From assembly GCA_951799425.1 (NCBI GenBank), contig OX637398.1:21214270-21278269 (forward strand): 64,000 nucleotides of DNA, read 5' to 3'. The translations under genes and the position numbers were made by a program. Origin of the DNA: Ilex aquifolium (taxonomy: Eukaryota; Streptophyta; Magnoliopsida; Aquifoliales; Aquifoliaceae). This document shows positions 46,286 through 58,617 of this stretch, piece after piece (position 1 is the first letter of the stretch; each line of letters begins with the position of its first letter). The notes beneath the pieces are model-generated. The model saw nothing but the letters and a program-made list of their open reading frames with translations, searched no databases and was not told the DNA's origin.

Positions 46286-47561
46286 TGTTTTGCCTCAAAA
46301 GTTGTAAACACAAGTATAGGTGTCAAACAAGTAATAATTTTTTGATAGAGTCTAAGGTTGATCCACAGGGAGATAGAGATTTTGAAGTGAAAAAAAAAAA
46401 GAATTAATAAAAGAAAATATGTTGTGTGTTTGAGAAAATTATTTGGTAATTGGAATTTAATACAACTAAAATAAAAGTGTTTAAGAAATGTAATGTGGAG
46501 AAATACTAAGGCATTGAGTACTATTTCAATAACACTTGGGTAGTAAATTAATCTCATTTGAGAATCAATTAGGGAGTGAACCCAATTAGAGGATTTGGCA
46601 ATAATTACTGTGGAAATTATCTTAGAGTATAATCAATGAGTTAATCTAATGAATCCAAATATTCAATTGTTAATTACAAGCATTTAACATACCCGGAGTC
46701 GATCATAAATCAAAAAATTAACCAATCAAACATCCAAATTCATAAAAACTAACAAATCAATTAATTAGATGCAAACTCTAACAATTCAACCCAAGCTTGT
46801 ACATCTAGTTATTCAACTCATAGGGAATCTCAAGCATTCATCACAATTAACATAATAATTCAAGAGATTATATAGAGAGGAAGCTTTACAAAAATAAGAT
46901 GAGTTGAATTACTAAAGAAGTCATCAATTGAAGAACATAGACTTAACTTACTTACCCAATTGAAAAGAAATCTCCCCTAGCCTTGGTATAAATGCTTAGC
47001 CAACTATAAATGAAGTGCTAATCACAAAATTAAAGAAGAAAAACAAATAGAAAATTTCTAGATTTGGTAAAGCTCTCTAAACTCGCCCAAAAAGTACAGA
47101 GTACTTTTCCCAAAGGAGGAAGATGATATCTTCTCGCGTCATGGGCTTTTTGATTGGTTGGGAGCAAAGACATGCATCTGGAATTGGCATAAGTGACGTT
47201 CGAAAATGACAGATGATTCAATATGCTTTTGGACATGAATTAATGAGGTCCGGACGTGGCCTTCTGGGAGCTTTAGCCTGTTTCTACCTCTGATGTAGCA
47301 CCTCGTGTCCAGACATGGATAAATTTTGTCCGGACATGGACTTCTGAACTTCAATCTTAAAATTTTCCTTTTCCTCTGTGCAGTCCACTCCCAAATTTAC
47401 CTATTTGCCTTCTAATCCTGCCATTTCACCTGGAAAATAGACAAACACTAATTAAATCATGATAAAAGCAAATATAACATTAATCTCATACAGTTAAGTC
47501 CAAACCCGTGACAATTTGCCCACAAAAGATAGGATAAATATGTAATATTTTGGGCTAATCA
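46286..47561 (-). mobile_element. Athila-like solo LTR, 1.28 kb
   Basis: In minus orientation it starts TGATTAGCCC and ends near GAGGCAAAACA. The flanks CTAAG (46281-46285) and CTAGG (47562-47566) match at 4 of 5 bases, as expected for an older target duplication. The end region (ACAAGTATAGG... then TTGATCCACAGGGA) matches the ends of the Athila-like LTRs at 8053 and 22862. U3 carries GTCCGGAC-type palindromes at 47198-47335. No internal region is present. Confidence 0.78.
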
Positions 47562-47566
47562 CTAGG

Positions 47567-48640
47567 CGCCTTTTTATTTGGCATACCTTTCTCTTTTCTT
47601 TCCAACCTAATGATGAAAGTGTCTTGCTTTTAGGCCCAGTTTCCACAAGCTGAGCTTACTTTAGGTTAAAAACTACATCATATTGTGAAACTTTTTTTTT
47701 TTTGAAGGAAATGAGATTTTATTGAACTTCTTCTCATATAAGAAAAAAATACATTAATTCACTAGCTAAAGAAAATGAGAAAAACCATTAAGAAGTAGGT
47801 GGACTATTGTCCTTATTGAGCTTTCCATAAGCTAACCCTTACTCGAAATACTTCGACAGATGTTCTGCATTCCAAGCGTGTGTCAGCTGTCTTCCATCCA
47901 AATTTTGTTGCTTATAGGTACTAGGCCTCACCATCTAGCTGACCTAACAGGGACCTTCCAAATTTGGACCTAGCTTTTCTCATTTGGGATCTCTAGATGT
48001 TGGAGTCACCTTATTCAGTACTAGCTCTCCTGGGAAAATTCCCAGTTCTTCACTCTCGTGTTGTAATACTTAGTAGTTTTACATTGGTAATTTGGCACCT
48101 TGATTTGGGACTGCTCTTTTTTCTTATATAGCAGATCCAGATTTCCCCTAAGTCATTCCTCATTATTCTCCTTAGTGAAGTGTTGGATTATGTGGGTTTC
48201 TAGCCCCAAACTAAACCGGGATCACCATCTTGGTTCCAAAGGCTAAGGAGAATGGGGTTTCTCTAGTTTGGGACCTTACCGTCGTTAAATAGGCCTATAG
48301 GATGTTGGGAAGGTCCTCTACCCACAACCCCTTTAAGGCTTCCAACCTTGTCTTCAATCCCTTTAGTAGAGTTCTAATGGTGACTTTAGCCTAACTGCTA
48401 GGCTGAGGGTGAATGGGGGATGAGTAATGATTCTGAATCCTCAAGTCAGACCATAATTCTCTAAAGACGTCATTATCAAACTATTTCTCATTATCAGTTA
48501 TGAGAACTCTAGGCACTCCAAAGCGATAGATTATGGATCTCCACGCGAATACCCCTGAGCTTTTGTTCAGTGATCGGGGCTAATGGCTCAACCTCTGACC
48601 ACTTACTAAGTAGTCAATGTCAACTATCGCGAATCTGTTA
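47567..48640 (-). pseudogene. Tat-like integrase C-terminus and 3' region
   Basis: Minus-strand reading gives integrase C-terminal motifs such as GLKTRLEALKGLWVEDLPN, then RETPFSLAFGTKMVIPV, then YNTRVKNWEF. These match Tat-lineage integrases (family pattern GLWVDELPxVLWAYRTTPRTATGETPF in two blocks). About 47.57-47.83 kb is non-coding 3' DNA. Several breaks are present. The LINE at 48654-55767 sits inside this integrase; the rest continues at 55781. Confidence 0.75.
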
Positions 48641-48668
48641 TACCCTTTGCCAAATTTTTTTTTTTTTT

Positions 48669-49728
48669 AATTAAAACCTCGACAGTGCGAGGGAATTTTA
48701 TTGATAAAAGATTAAATTACACCAATAGGGGGGGACGTATGTACCTTACCTCTCGATACAATGTAATTACAATAAAAAAGAATAAGGAAAATTCTAATGC
48801 ATGATTTTATATGGAATTATTTTAGAAAATCTAATTCCTAAAATAACTCTGACCAATGCTGCCTTTTTAAAATTCCAGCTGAAAGAAAACCAGCTGGGAG
48901 ACCAAATAGGAAAATGGGCAACATGCATGAGTTATGGGTTGAGCTAAGAGCAATATGTATGAGCTGCAAGAGCAGCAGCTTGAGATGAGCCGGTTGAGCT
49001 GAAAGCAGCAGCTAAGTGACCCTTGCACCGTGAGACGATTGAGCTGGGAGGCTGTCTTGGCTGTGTGATAAGTCTATCTGATAAGGTAAGTGAACAGCCT
49101 GCTTTGGAAGTTGTATCCAGAAGACATGCTATCTGATAAGGCAATTGAACCGACTGATAAGCCTCTGGATACCAAAGGTCCTTCTAGACTGTAAGGCTAT
49201 CTGGAAAAACGTATGAGACAGGGGAGACCGAACAAAGCATCTCCATATTCCTCCATCACTAATCAACGTAGAAAGCAAATCCAATCTAAGACGTGAAAAG
49301 CAACACGAAACAGACCACTAACAGAAAGAAAGCCTCCAAGAAATGTATATCCAATGGAGACTGCCAGCGAAGAAAATGAATATCCAGCAGTTTTGTTGAT
49401 ACAGCAAAGGCCAGAGAACAAGTCCAATCGAATTGGTGAGACAAGAATCCCAATCAAAGATGCTGTCCCAAGAGAACTAGAAGTCTTGACTTTGAACCCG
49501 AAGAAAAGAACAGGTGCCTGCCATATTTTCCACTTGATTTTCTTTGCTTCTAAAAATTAGATCTCTCTTTGTAGAATAGGGATGGGCATGTACTAGAGAA
49601 GAGACTGTATAACGGACTGTGATTTGATCTTCTTTGCATACATGACTATTTGTGCTGACATTTGGATGAATAGGCCTGTGAATACATCTGATCTGCATAT
49701 ATAGATATGGATCATCTACTGTAGATAT
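48669..49728 (-). other. 3' untranslated region of the LINE
   Basis: About 1.06 kb between the ORF2 stop and the poly(A) tail. No frame here is credible. A T/A-rich segment near the tail (AGGGAATTTTATTGATAAAAG region) is typical of plant LINE 3' ends. Confidence 0.7.
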
Positions 49729-52700
49729 TTAATTTGCCTCCGATCTTGCTGTGTGAGTTGAATGATTTGTCTTTATATGTCTGAGTCGTAAATTCCTGAT
49801 TTGCCTCCTGTCTTGTAACATTAAGAGTCTAGTAGTAACTGGAAGGCTGTCTGAAGACGAGAAAGTGGATGAGGCTCTAGCCAAAATACCCTGGTTAGCC
49901 AATGAATCTGTTACTGTATTACCTTCACGATAAGAATGCTGAATTTGAAAATCCAAACTATTAAGAATAGAGCGAATTTGGTGAATAATACTCCAAAATT
50001 TCCAAGAAGCCTGACTGTTATGCTTAACCATGTCCACTAGTAGTTTAGAGTCAGACTCAATGAGAAATGAGTACTCCATCAATCCAAAATCCCTTATCAT
50101 TATTAATCCATCCAATAGGGTCCTCATCTCTGCCTCCATACTAGAACAAAGACCATAAAAATAATATCCTGCCCGAACAAGTTGCCCTGTAGAATTTTGT
50201 AGAATAACTCCTCCTCCTGACATCCCCGGATTCCCTTTCGATGCTCCATCAATATTCAGTTTAAGCATACCCTCCTCTGGAAATCTCCAAGCTATCCATT
50301 TAACTTGCCGTGAAATTGTCCCAAGTCTCTTCACATTAATGGCATCTAACAAAATCAAATCATGTTCTGTATCCCCTGCTTTAGGACTAATATTATGTAT
50401 CTGTAGTTTCCACAAGTGTATTATGGACTTCAACAGAGAAGAAGAATGTAACTTCTTATCTTCAAAAAGTCTTCTACATCTTTCCCTCCATAGCTGCCAG
50501 TAGACCAACAGAGATAAACCTCTCAACAAAGAATGAGTTATAGATGATTTCCTATAAATTCTGACAAACCTCATAAACCTTGTGAGAGGCCCTTCATGAG
50601 AAATAAGATGAATGCCCAAAAGATCTGATAACCCTTCCCAAACAGAAATTGCATATTTACAATTAATGAATATATGAGCAGCCGATTCACAATTATTAGA
50701 GCAAAAAACACACCTACTAGCCAAAACAACCCCTATAGACTGAAATGTAGAATCTATAGGTAAGGCCTTATGCAATAATTTCCAACCAATGAGCTGTGCA
50801 CTTGGAGGTGCAGCCTGTTTCCATATATTAGAAGCCTGAACATTTTGTTGACCTACACTTCGTATTAGGTTCCATGCTGATTTAATGGTGAAATTTCCTT
50901 TTGTAGTACGTTGCCAAATAAGCTGATCCCCCCTCTCTGTCAATTCAATTTGCAAAGCAACCACCTCCTGTATAAGTTGTTCATCCATATGTTGTCTCAC
51001 CATATTAAAGTCCCATCTGCCTTGAACCAGTACCTGAGAAAGACAGGGAAAATTCAAAGGAGCAGACGAAGCTCTATGAATTAGTGGTCCTAATTATGAC
51101 CAGTTATCACACCAGAAATCCACCTCATCCCCTCTACCTACCAACTTCAACGAATTATTGACAACCTCCTCAAACCACGGATATAGCATTCTATGAACCT
51201 TAGAATAACTTTGTCTTGGACTCCTCAACAAATGGCCCTTATTACAATACTTATCCACAAAGAATTTAGCCCACAAAGACTTCCCATTAAGCAAACCCCA
51301 TACTTGCTTCATTCTAAATGCTTTTTGTACCTCTTCAAACTTACAAAATCCTAAACCTCCTTCCTCTTTGGGCATGGTAATATTCTTCCATGAACACCAG
51401 TGCCTCTTTCTGGTATTTGCTTTTCCAGACCATAGGAAAGAGGCCATGATTGAATTCATTCTTGAAATAATACCTTTAGGTAGACTTAATGAGGTTAACA
51501 AATGTATTGGCATGGAATTTAAAACTGACTGTATCAATACTATCCTCCCCATATTTGACAGGAGTTTAGTATACCAACCCTGTAGCCTTGCTTGAAACTT
51601 CTGGAGTAGATCCTCAAAATAGATAAGTTTAGCTCTTCCCTTAATAATTGGACATCCTAAATAGGATAGAGGACATTGTTTAAGAGGAATATTTGCCACC
51701 CGCGAGAGCATATTCTGCCTAACATGCGGAATTTTAGCTGAGCAATACAATGAACTCTTTCCTTTATTCACCTTTTGTCCAGACGCCTCTTCATACCTTC
51801 CAACAAACTTCAACAAATTTATCATTGACTATTTATTCCCTTTTAAAAAGACAAGTGTATCATCTGCAAAGAGCAAGTGACTAAGAAATCTTGCCCCTCT
51901 TCCTCTGTGAAAGTGTTTAATAAGCCCTTTGTGAAAGCTCTCCACCATTCCCCTGCTTAGTGCCTCCTCTGCCAGAATAAATAGACTAGGAGAAATTGGG
52001 TCACCTTGTCTAAGGCCCCTTGTCTTCTGAAAAAAACCATGCCTAACCCCATTGATAGTAAAAGACACAAACTGATTATGAAGACAATTACTAATGACAT
52101 TCTGGAATGCAGCAGAAAAACCAAAACTACTTAAAGTCTTCAGTAAAAAATCCCACTCTAACCTATCAAATGCTTTCATCATATCCAATTTGACAATGAT
52201 ATTACCTGCTTCCACTTTCCTATCCAATTCATTCACCATAAACTGAGCCATAGCGATGCTGTCCCCAATATTCCTCCCTTTGACAAATCCTTGCTGCTCC
52301 TCTGAAATAATCTTAGGAAGAACTTCCCCAAGTCTAGTAGCTAAAATCTTCGTGAAAACCTTATACACAAAATTGCCTAAGCTTATCGGCCTAAACTCAT
52401 CAAAGGAAACTGGGTTTTCCCTCTTCGGTATAAGGGATAACAATGTAGCATTCACAGATCTGGGAATTTCTCCCCCTTGAATAAAAAAATTAGCCGCAAA
52501 TAACAAATCCATTTTAATTACCTCCCATGCAGTCTGGAAAAATTGTCCTGAAAAACCATCTGGTCCCGATGCGCTATGAATAGACATCGCAAAAACAGTC
52601 TCCTTAAGCTCTTCTAACCTAACATTGGATAGCAGTAAAGCATTGTCCTCTTCAGTCACTATCCTAGGGATAACATTAAAAAGCTCCTCCTCCATAACAT

Positions 52701-53926
52701 GTGTTTCAATAGAATATAAAGCTGAATAATAACTCACAGCACAGTCCGTAATTTCTTGATCGTCCTCCAACAGATTCTCATTTGAATCTTTAATTCTAGA
52801 AACTCTATTCCTTGATGCTTTACCTTTAGCCATAGCATGAAACAATTTAGTATTTCTTTCTCCCTCCATAGCCCATTTTACATTAGCTCTCTGCTTCCAA
52901 AATATCTCCTCAATCCTCAAAGCTTGTTCCAGATCCTTCCTTACTTCCAATAAAGCCATGTAATTGGCTTCTGTATCCGATCTTTCCACCTGCAATTCAA
53001 CCTGGACCAAACTCCTCTCCAACCGTATTATATTCTCAAAAACATTACCAAAAGTGTCCTTATTCCATCTTCTTAACTGAAACTTCAAAGTTCTAAGTTT
53101 CAAAAAGAGATTCTCAACAGGGTTAGACGAATAATTTGCAGGCCAATAAAACTCTACCAACTTCATAAATCTAGGATGCTCAACCCACATGTTTTGAAAT
53201 TTGAAATAAGAAATCCTTACTTGAGAATCTATCTCTGAGAATTTAATAATTAAAGGGCAATGATCAGACTTCACTATGCCAGCATGTTCAACCACAGTAC
53301 TTACAAATCTACTTCTCCATTCCACACTCACCAACGCCCTATCCAGTCTCTGCCACATTCGTGTTCTACCTTGATGGTTATTGCACCATGTAAAAGTAGA
53401 GCCTACATACCCACAGTCTTGCAAACCCATAGAGCTTATAAAATCAGTAAACTCGCTCATAATTGACAAACTTGGAACCGCACCACCTTTTCTTTCCGCT
53501 GATGAGACGATTGTATTGAAGTCACCCACCACCATCCAAGGAGCATTAGAAATTGGTAGCCCAGTCAAATGAGCCCATAATTCTCTTCTTTGTATATGCT
53601 CACATTTAGCATAGACAAAAGAGATAAAAAAACGGCAATGAACCCATGTATGATACCTCCACTGTTAGAACTTGCTCATGGGCATATTTTAAGGAAACCT
53701 TTATTCTGTGATCCCAAATCACCCATATGTACTTTTCAGCTATTGGATTAGCTAACTATGATGAAAACCCCAGATTACTACATAAACCATGCATTTTAGA
53801 AGGAAGTAAATTTGGCTCCAAAATACAGACTAAAGAAATGTCATGCATTTTCACTAACTTCTTGAGCCTCATTCTAGAAGCCTCTTGATTTACCCCCCTC
53901 ACATTCCATGTAATCGTATTGATCAT
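49729..53926 (-). pseudogene. LINE ORF2: endonuclease, reverse transcriptase, RNase H
   Basis: It starts MINTITWNVRGVNQEASRMR, the usual beginning of L1 apurinic-type endonuclease, which ends with the SDHCPLI catalytic motif near 53250. Reverse transcriptase spans about 52.5-51.8 kb (RPISLGNFVYK, KLDMMKAFDRLEWDF, GLRQGDPISPSLF, FADDTLVF). A zf-RVT Cys/His region lies near 50.9-50.6 kb. RNase H (about 50.27-49.86 kb) has its acidic residues in NIDGASKGNPG, MEAE, ESDSK and VTDSLA. In-frame stops are at about 53764, 51829 and 51094, and there is a one-base frame change in a T run near 53620. Its ATG overlaps the ORF1 stop (TAATG). Confidence 0.92.
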
Positions 53927-55701
53927 TAAAAGGTTTTAGATTGAGAAATCTTGCTAGACCTTGATCTAGTAACCATACCTACCCCAGAAAGCTCTTGCCT
54001 TTGCTCTTTATCAGAATCCAGTTCTTGAGAATTATTAACCACTCCTTCATCTCCCCTACTATTAAGCTCATATTCCGAATAAAACTCCTTATCTGGTGGC
54101 TCCGTAGTTCGATGCAGTCCACATTCATCATCCATAATGACCAATGCACCCTCATAACAGGCATATTGGTGTTCCACCAAAAAAGTAGAGTCCGTTTGCT
54201 GGTTCAAAACATACTGCCCATCTCCACATCTCCTTTATTACTATCTTCTTGCCTCTGTAATTCTGTCCTAACATCCTGCTTTTCTCGAGAGTTACACTCT
54301 GTATGCTCAGCATATTCGGTATCCAAGTTCTTCTCCTTCCCCTCCAAGCATATCTATTACTTCGTTATCCACTTCCTTCTCTCCCTCCTCTCCCGATATG
54401 TCAATAATTTCTTTATCAACATTCAGTTTATCTGCCATCTCATTATCTTTACCAGAATGACCCCCATTCTCAAATGAGCTGTTACACCAAACTTGGTCTG
54501 GGCTATTTTCCTTTTCGGCTTCCAAAGACCCACCCGCATTAATTTCGGTGTTACTCCTACCGCCTTTGGTAGTATAATCTTTTAATTCTCCTCCCTTATT
54601 CTGCTGAATCCATATCCCTTTATTCCCGGCAGTCAAATTAAGTTGCCTCAAATTATCCATATCCTTTCTATAGGCAGACCCTCTTTCCGTATCTTGCATT
54701 ATGGGGTTTCCAACCTGCGCACCTTGTTTCCTTTTTCTTTTCTCTTTAGTTACCTTTCCTGTCTGCATATCAGTCAACATAGGATTCTTTCCTTTATCAT
54801 CAATTTCCAAATCAGTAACCTTTCTCCTTCGGCAGTCATCTTCTCCATGGCCCTGTTTCATGCAAGACTTGCAATACTTCTTGCTTTTTTCATAGATAAT
54901 CTTCTGCCACCTTGCTCCTTCCTCTCCCATATCCAATCAAATCCTTGATGGATTATTCGCCAATAGATTAACCTCCACACAAACTCTAGCAACCCCAGGT
55001 CTAGCCATGGATAACGTTGATTGATCATAAGCCAACACCTTGCTTATTGGCTTCATCAATAACTCAAGGAACTGTCTCTTGAAAAAGTTCAATGGCAAAC
55101 CCGGTAGAGATACCCACATAGGGACTACTGAAGGCTCAATTCCAGGCACGAAAGCTGTAAACCACTTAAAAAATCTGAATAAATAGTCCTCAATCAATGT
55201 AGCATCCTTCAACCAAACTTTAACATAATCCTCTTACAGCTGAAATCTTATGAGAACATGCCTCTGATCAATGACTCCCACTTCAAAAATGCCCCTCAAA
55301 CTCCATTTAGAACGAATAACCTCCTTTATAACACCTATAGAAGGTCTACCATAAGCAAACTTACCAATAAGAGCACACTGCAGCGACACACATGAGGCTT
55401 GAATATCTTCCTTGGTAAAGTAAAAAGCAGGCTCTCCTTCATAAAAGACAACAGGCTTGTCAATCCTTGGAGCTGTATCCGAATATTCTTGATAAGAAGG
55501 TTGCTTGAAAAGAGAAGCATAAGTTTGTTGGTTTTTAGGATGCAAATCTGGTAAGTTGGATGATATTGTTTCTAGTGGTTTTTTTTCATTAGATGGTTGT
55601 ATAGGTTGTGATTCTAGTGACTTTGGTTGATAATCTTGTGTTTTGGGATTAGGATCTGGTGGTTTTGGTGGGATTTGGTTAAGGTTGGATGAAGAACTCA
55701 T
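53926..55701 (-). pseudogene. LINE ORF1: DUF4283-type RNA-binding protein
   Basis: It starts MSSSSNLNQIPPKPPDP, a proline-rich N-terminus. A DUF4283-like domain follows (YASLFKQ, then FTKEDIQASCVSLQCALIGK, then VWLKDATLIEDYLFRFFKWF). A CCHC knuckle CKSCMKQGHGEDDC lies near 54.87 kb, then a long charged tail. Plant L1 ORF1 proteins bind the element's RNA. In-frame stops at about 55234 and 54937 and at least two frame changes between 54310 and 54205 interrupt it. Its final stop (TAA, 53928-53926) overlaps the ORF2 start codon. Confidence 0.88.
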
Positions 55702-55780
55702 TGAAGATGAAAATTCTAGAGAGAAGGTAGATCAACTTTAGATTGTCAAAAAAAAAAGGGGGCAGTGTACCCTTTGCCAA

Positions 55781-57154
55781 TTGAGAGGGGGCCTATTATG
55801 TTAATGTCATATTTTGTAAAAGGCCATGGGCTAGTCATTGAGATGAGCTTCTGTGGAGGGTTCTGGGGATATTGGCAAACCTCTGGCATTTGTCACAACT
55901 GCACGAGAACTCAATGACATCCTTTTGTATAATAAGTAGTATCCTTGGCGAAGAGCCTTATGAGCTAGAGCTCTTCCTCCAGAATGGTTGCCACATACTC
56001 CTTCATGGATCTCGCTAAGCACATGTTGAGCATCTTCTTGTTCCAGGTAGCGTAGGTATGGCATAGAGAAACCTCTCTTATAAAGGGTTCCACTTATTAT
56101 TACATACCTACTAGCCTTTTGATGGAGTTTTTAAGCTTCTACTTTATCTTATGGTAGAGTTCCATGCGTCAAATATTGAATAAGAGGATAGGTCCATCCT
56201 CCCTTGCGTTGAATTGCTTTTACTTTGCCTTTTCTTTCCTCTATGCTGGATCTTGGGAGGAGTTCCACAGGGATTACACATGGGAGATCATTATGGAAAG
56301 ATGAAGCCAGGCATGCCAAGGAATCATCATGAGAATTTTCTGACCATGCTATTTGCTATACGTTAAAGCTTCCAAACTGGGCAATATATTCCTTGACCAT
56401 GGTCACGTAAGCAACAATCCTTTCATCTTTTGTTTCATACTCTCCCTTGGCATGTTTCACCACTAGCTGAGAATACACCTTGGCTTGTAGATTCCTTGCC
56501 CCATGAAAAATTGCTAACCCCAACCTGGCAAGCAATGCTTTATACTCAACCTCATTGTTCAAGACCTTGAATTCATACCTCAGGGCATACTCTATTTCCA
56601 GCTGGTCTAGGGAAACTAGGATTAACCCAGACCCTCCTCCATCAATATTTGAGGATTCAATAGTATAAAGGATCAAATTCTTTTGCCCCTGAGGGACTGA
56701 ATTGGATTCTTCTGGCTTCTTGGCCATGTTTTCCACAACAAAGTCCACTAGTTCTTGTCCTTTGATGGAGGTTATGGGATGATAGCTTATATCAAACTCT
56801 CCTAACTCAATGGCCCACTTAGCTAACCTTCCTCACAACTCGGGCCTCTGTAGGATTTTCCTGATAGGGGAATCTATCATGACTGCAATCGTATAAGCTT
56901 GAAAATAGGGGCATAGCTTTTGTGCTGCTATTACTAAGGTCAGGGTCACTTTTTCTAGCCTTGAGTACCTAGTCTCAACTCCTTTGAGAATCTGGCTAGT
57001 GTAATATACTGGCTTCTGAACTCCTTGTTCCTTTCTGATACAACAAGATACATATATAACTTTCCTTCGGTTACTGCTCTTGGTAGGAGTGATGAGACTC
57101 TTGTGTCAGCTTTTATTCAGTTATTGCTTTAGCTTTTTTAAGTGCTCCCTCCTC
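55781..57154 (-). pseudogene. Tat-like RNase H and integrase zinc-finger remnant
   Basis: Minus-strand reading shows, from the right, the connection/RNase H end of reverse transcriptase (YITLA..., LTLVIAAQKLCPYFQAYTI, then ELGEFDISYHP). Next comes a second, archaeal-type RNase H (SSNIDGGGSGLILVS, VEYKALLARL, DERIVAYVTMVKEYI), a hallmark of the Tat lineage. The integrase HHCC finger follows (LSEIHEGVCGNHSGGRALAHK). It is broken several times. It continues, beyond the LINE, as the integrase at 47.8-48.6 kb. Its right side is cut by an Athila-related LTR at 57160. Confidence 0.82.
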
Positions 57155-57159
57155 AGAGT

Positions 57160-58617
57160 TGTATTTAATTAACAGGAATACCCAAGCGCAAGAAGGGGTA
57201 TCGTTTATAACTTGATCGATTACCAAGGTCATCTCCTCAGGGAAGACGGTTGGTTCAAAGGGTGATAAAATACAAAGAAGTAAAATTTCAAAATTTTGAG
57301 AGTATTTAAGAGTTGGGAAACTTAATTAATTAAAGAAATAACACTTAAATGAAAGATCCAGTTGATCAGTAGAGACTCACCATGAATAGGTGTTTTCATT
57401 GAAATTTGATAACTCACTCGAAATTGAGGTCAAGCTTCTCCTGAGCAATAGATATTCGCTAAACACCCAATTTAATAAATAACAAATGTGTACCCAAATC
57501 AATTGAAGCGATTAGCAGAATTAATTCAATTGCAGTGATTATAAGAACTACTCGTGCCAAGTCTTAGTTGTCGATGTGTAAACAAGAAGATATATAATTG
57601 AACATCTTCCCAATTAACCTATTCAATTGACCCAAATAACTTGACAGTAGACTAGCCCTAGTTTTGAGTTAAAATCCCTAATTCACGGATGAGACTACTT
57701 CATCCGATCAATCCGGCGAATGACTATTCACGCATGACAAAAAGTATTTGAAAGCGATTGAAGAAAGAATCATATAAATTAAAGAAAAAGGACAAGAATT
57801 GAAATTTCAAGTAAAGTAAATACCTTATACTGAAATTGCAATGAAAGGAAATCATTCGCATGAAGTAAACAAAACTAATTGCTTTGCAGAAATTAAAGAC
57901 TTGAATTTAAAGAAAGCTTGTAAAGTAAACAATAGAAGAAAAAGTAAAAAGAAGAAGAAAGACTAAGAACCCCTAGGAGAGAGAAGAAGAAGAAAGGTGA
58001 ATTAAACGATGGAATGGGAGCCCTCTCTCTCTTGCTAGACTTGGGTATTTATAGGGCGTCTTGTGCTGATTTTTCTCTTTTTAATCCACCAATCATTGCC
58101 TTTAAAATAACCCAGCTAATTGCCTTTCCAAATCTATCCTCACAGCAGATTTATAGGAACCTAATGGTAGGAAGCAGAAAAAGAGCTACCAGTAGGATAG
58201 TTCACTGTTTTCCTCCTATTGGTTTCTTCGATCTTCTACAATTAGGACGCATTTTTGTGTTCAACCTGCCGGTAGGATAACTCTCTAGATTGCACCTACT
58301 AGTAGGAGTGATAACCTATTGGTAAAACCTTTTTCAGGCTTCAGTTGTACCGATACAAGGCCTACCGGTAGAAGTGGTATTTTCCTCATTTTTTCTTGTA
58401 ATAGCCTTGGCTGCACTCCTGGATCTCTTAGCTCATGCCCAAAGTCTTCCATGGTGTTGAAATATGTGTCAATCCTCATTTTTACAGCAATTCAACTACA
58501 AACACACAAAATCACTATAAAATACAAAAACTTAACTAAAATAAAGGAATTAAGCGACAAGCATAACTAAGATGAATGATTATGAGGCTTATAATATGCA
58601 ATATCATGCTTTCATCA
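57160..58617 (-). mobile_element. LTR (3') of an Athila-related element running off the window
   Basis: Minus orientation: it starts TGATGAAAGCATG next to a purine tract at 58618-58632 (AAGTTGGGGAGGGCTG, read on the minus strand) and ends near 57160 (AATTAAATACA). Possible target duplication AGAGT at 57155-57159; the other end is outside the window. A minus-strand TATA box (CCTATAAATACC) is at about 58044-58055. Upstream of it, TACCGGTA-type palindromes cluster at 58160-58370. The end has the same layout as other Athila-like LTRs here (CCCAAGCGCAAG, then CTCCTCAGGGA). Confidence 0.75.

Larger units (their letters stand above)
48654..55767 (-). mobile_element. L1-type LINE, full length but decayed
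   Basis: A 7.1 kb minus-strand element with a 13 bp target duplication TACCCTTTGCCAA at 48641-48653 and 55768-55780. The poly(A) tail appears as a T run at 48655-48668. From the 5' end (55767) it has a short leader, ORF1, ORF2 with endonuclease, reverse transcriptase, Cys/His region and RNase H, then about 1 kb of 3' untranslated DNA. Both frames carry a handful of inactivating changes, so it is a retired but full-length copy. It inserted into a Tat-like integrase. Confidence 0.95.

Noticed and set aside
47696-47712. T run as the poly(A) end of a second LINE or SINE
   Set aside because: No target duplication or element body was recognised next to it. The sequence fits 3' non-coding DNA of the Tat-like element.
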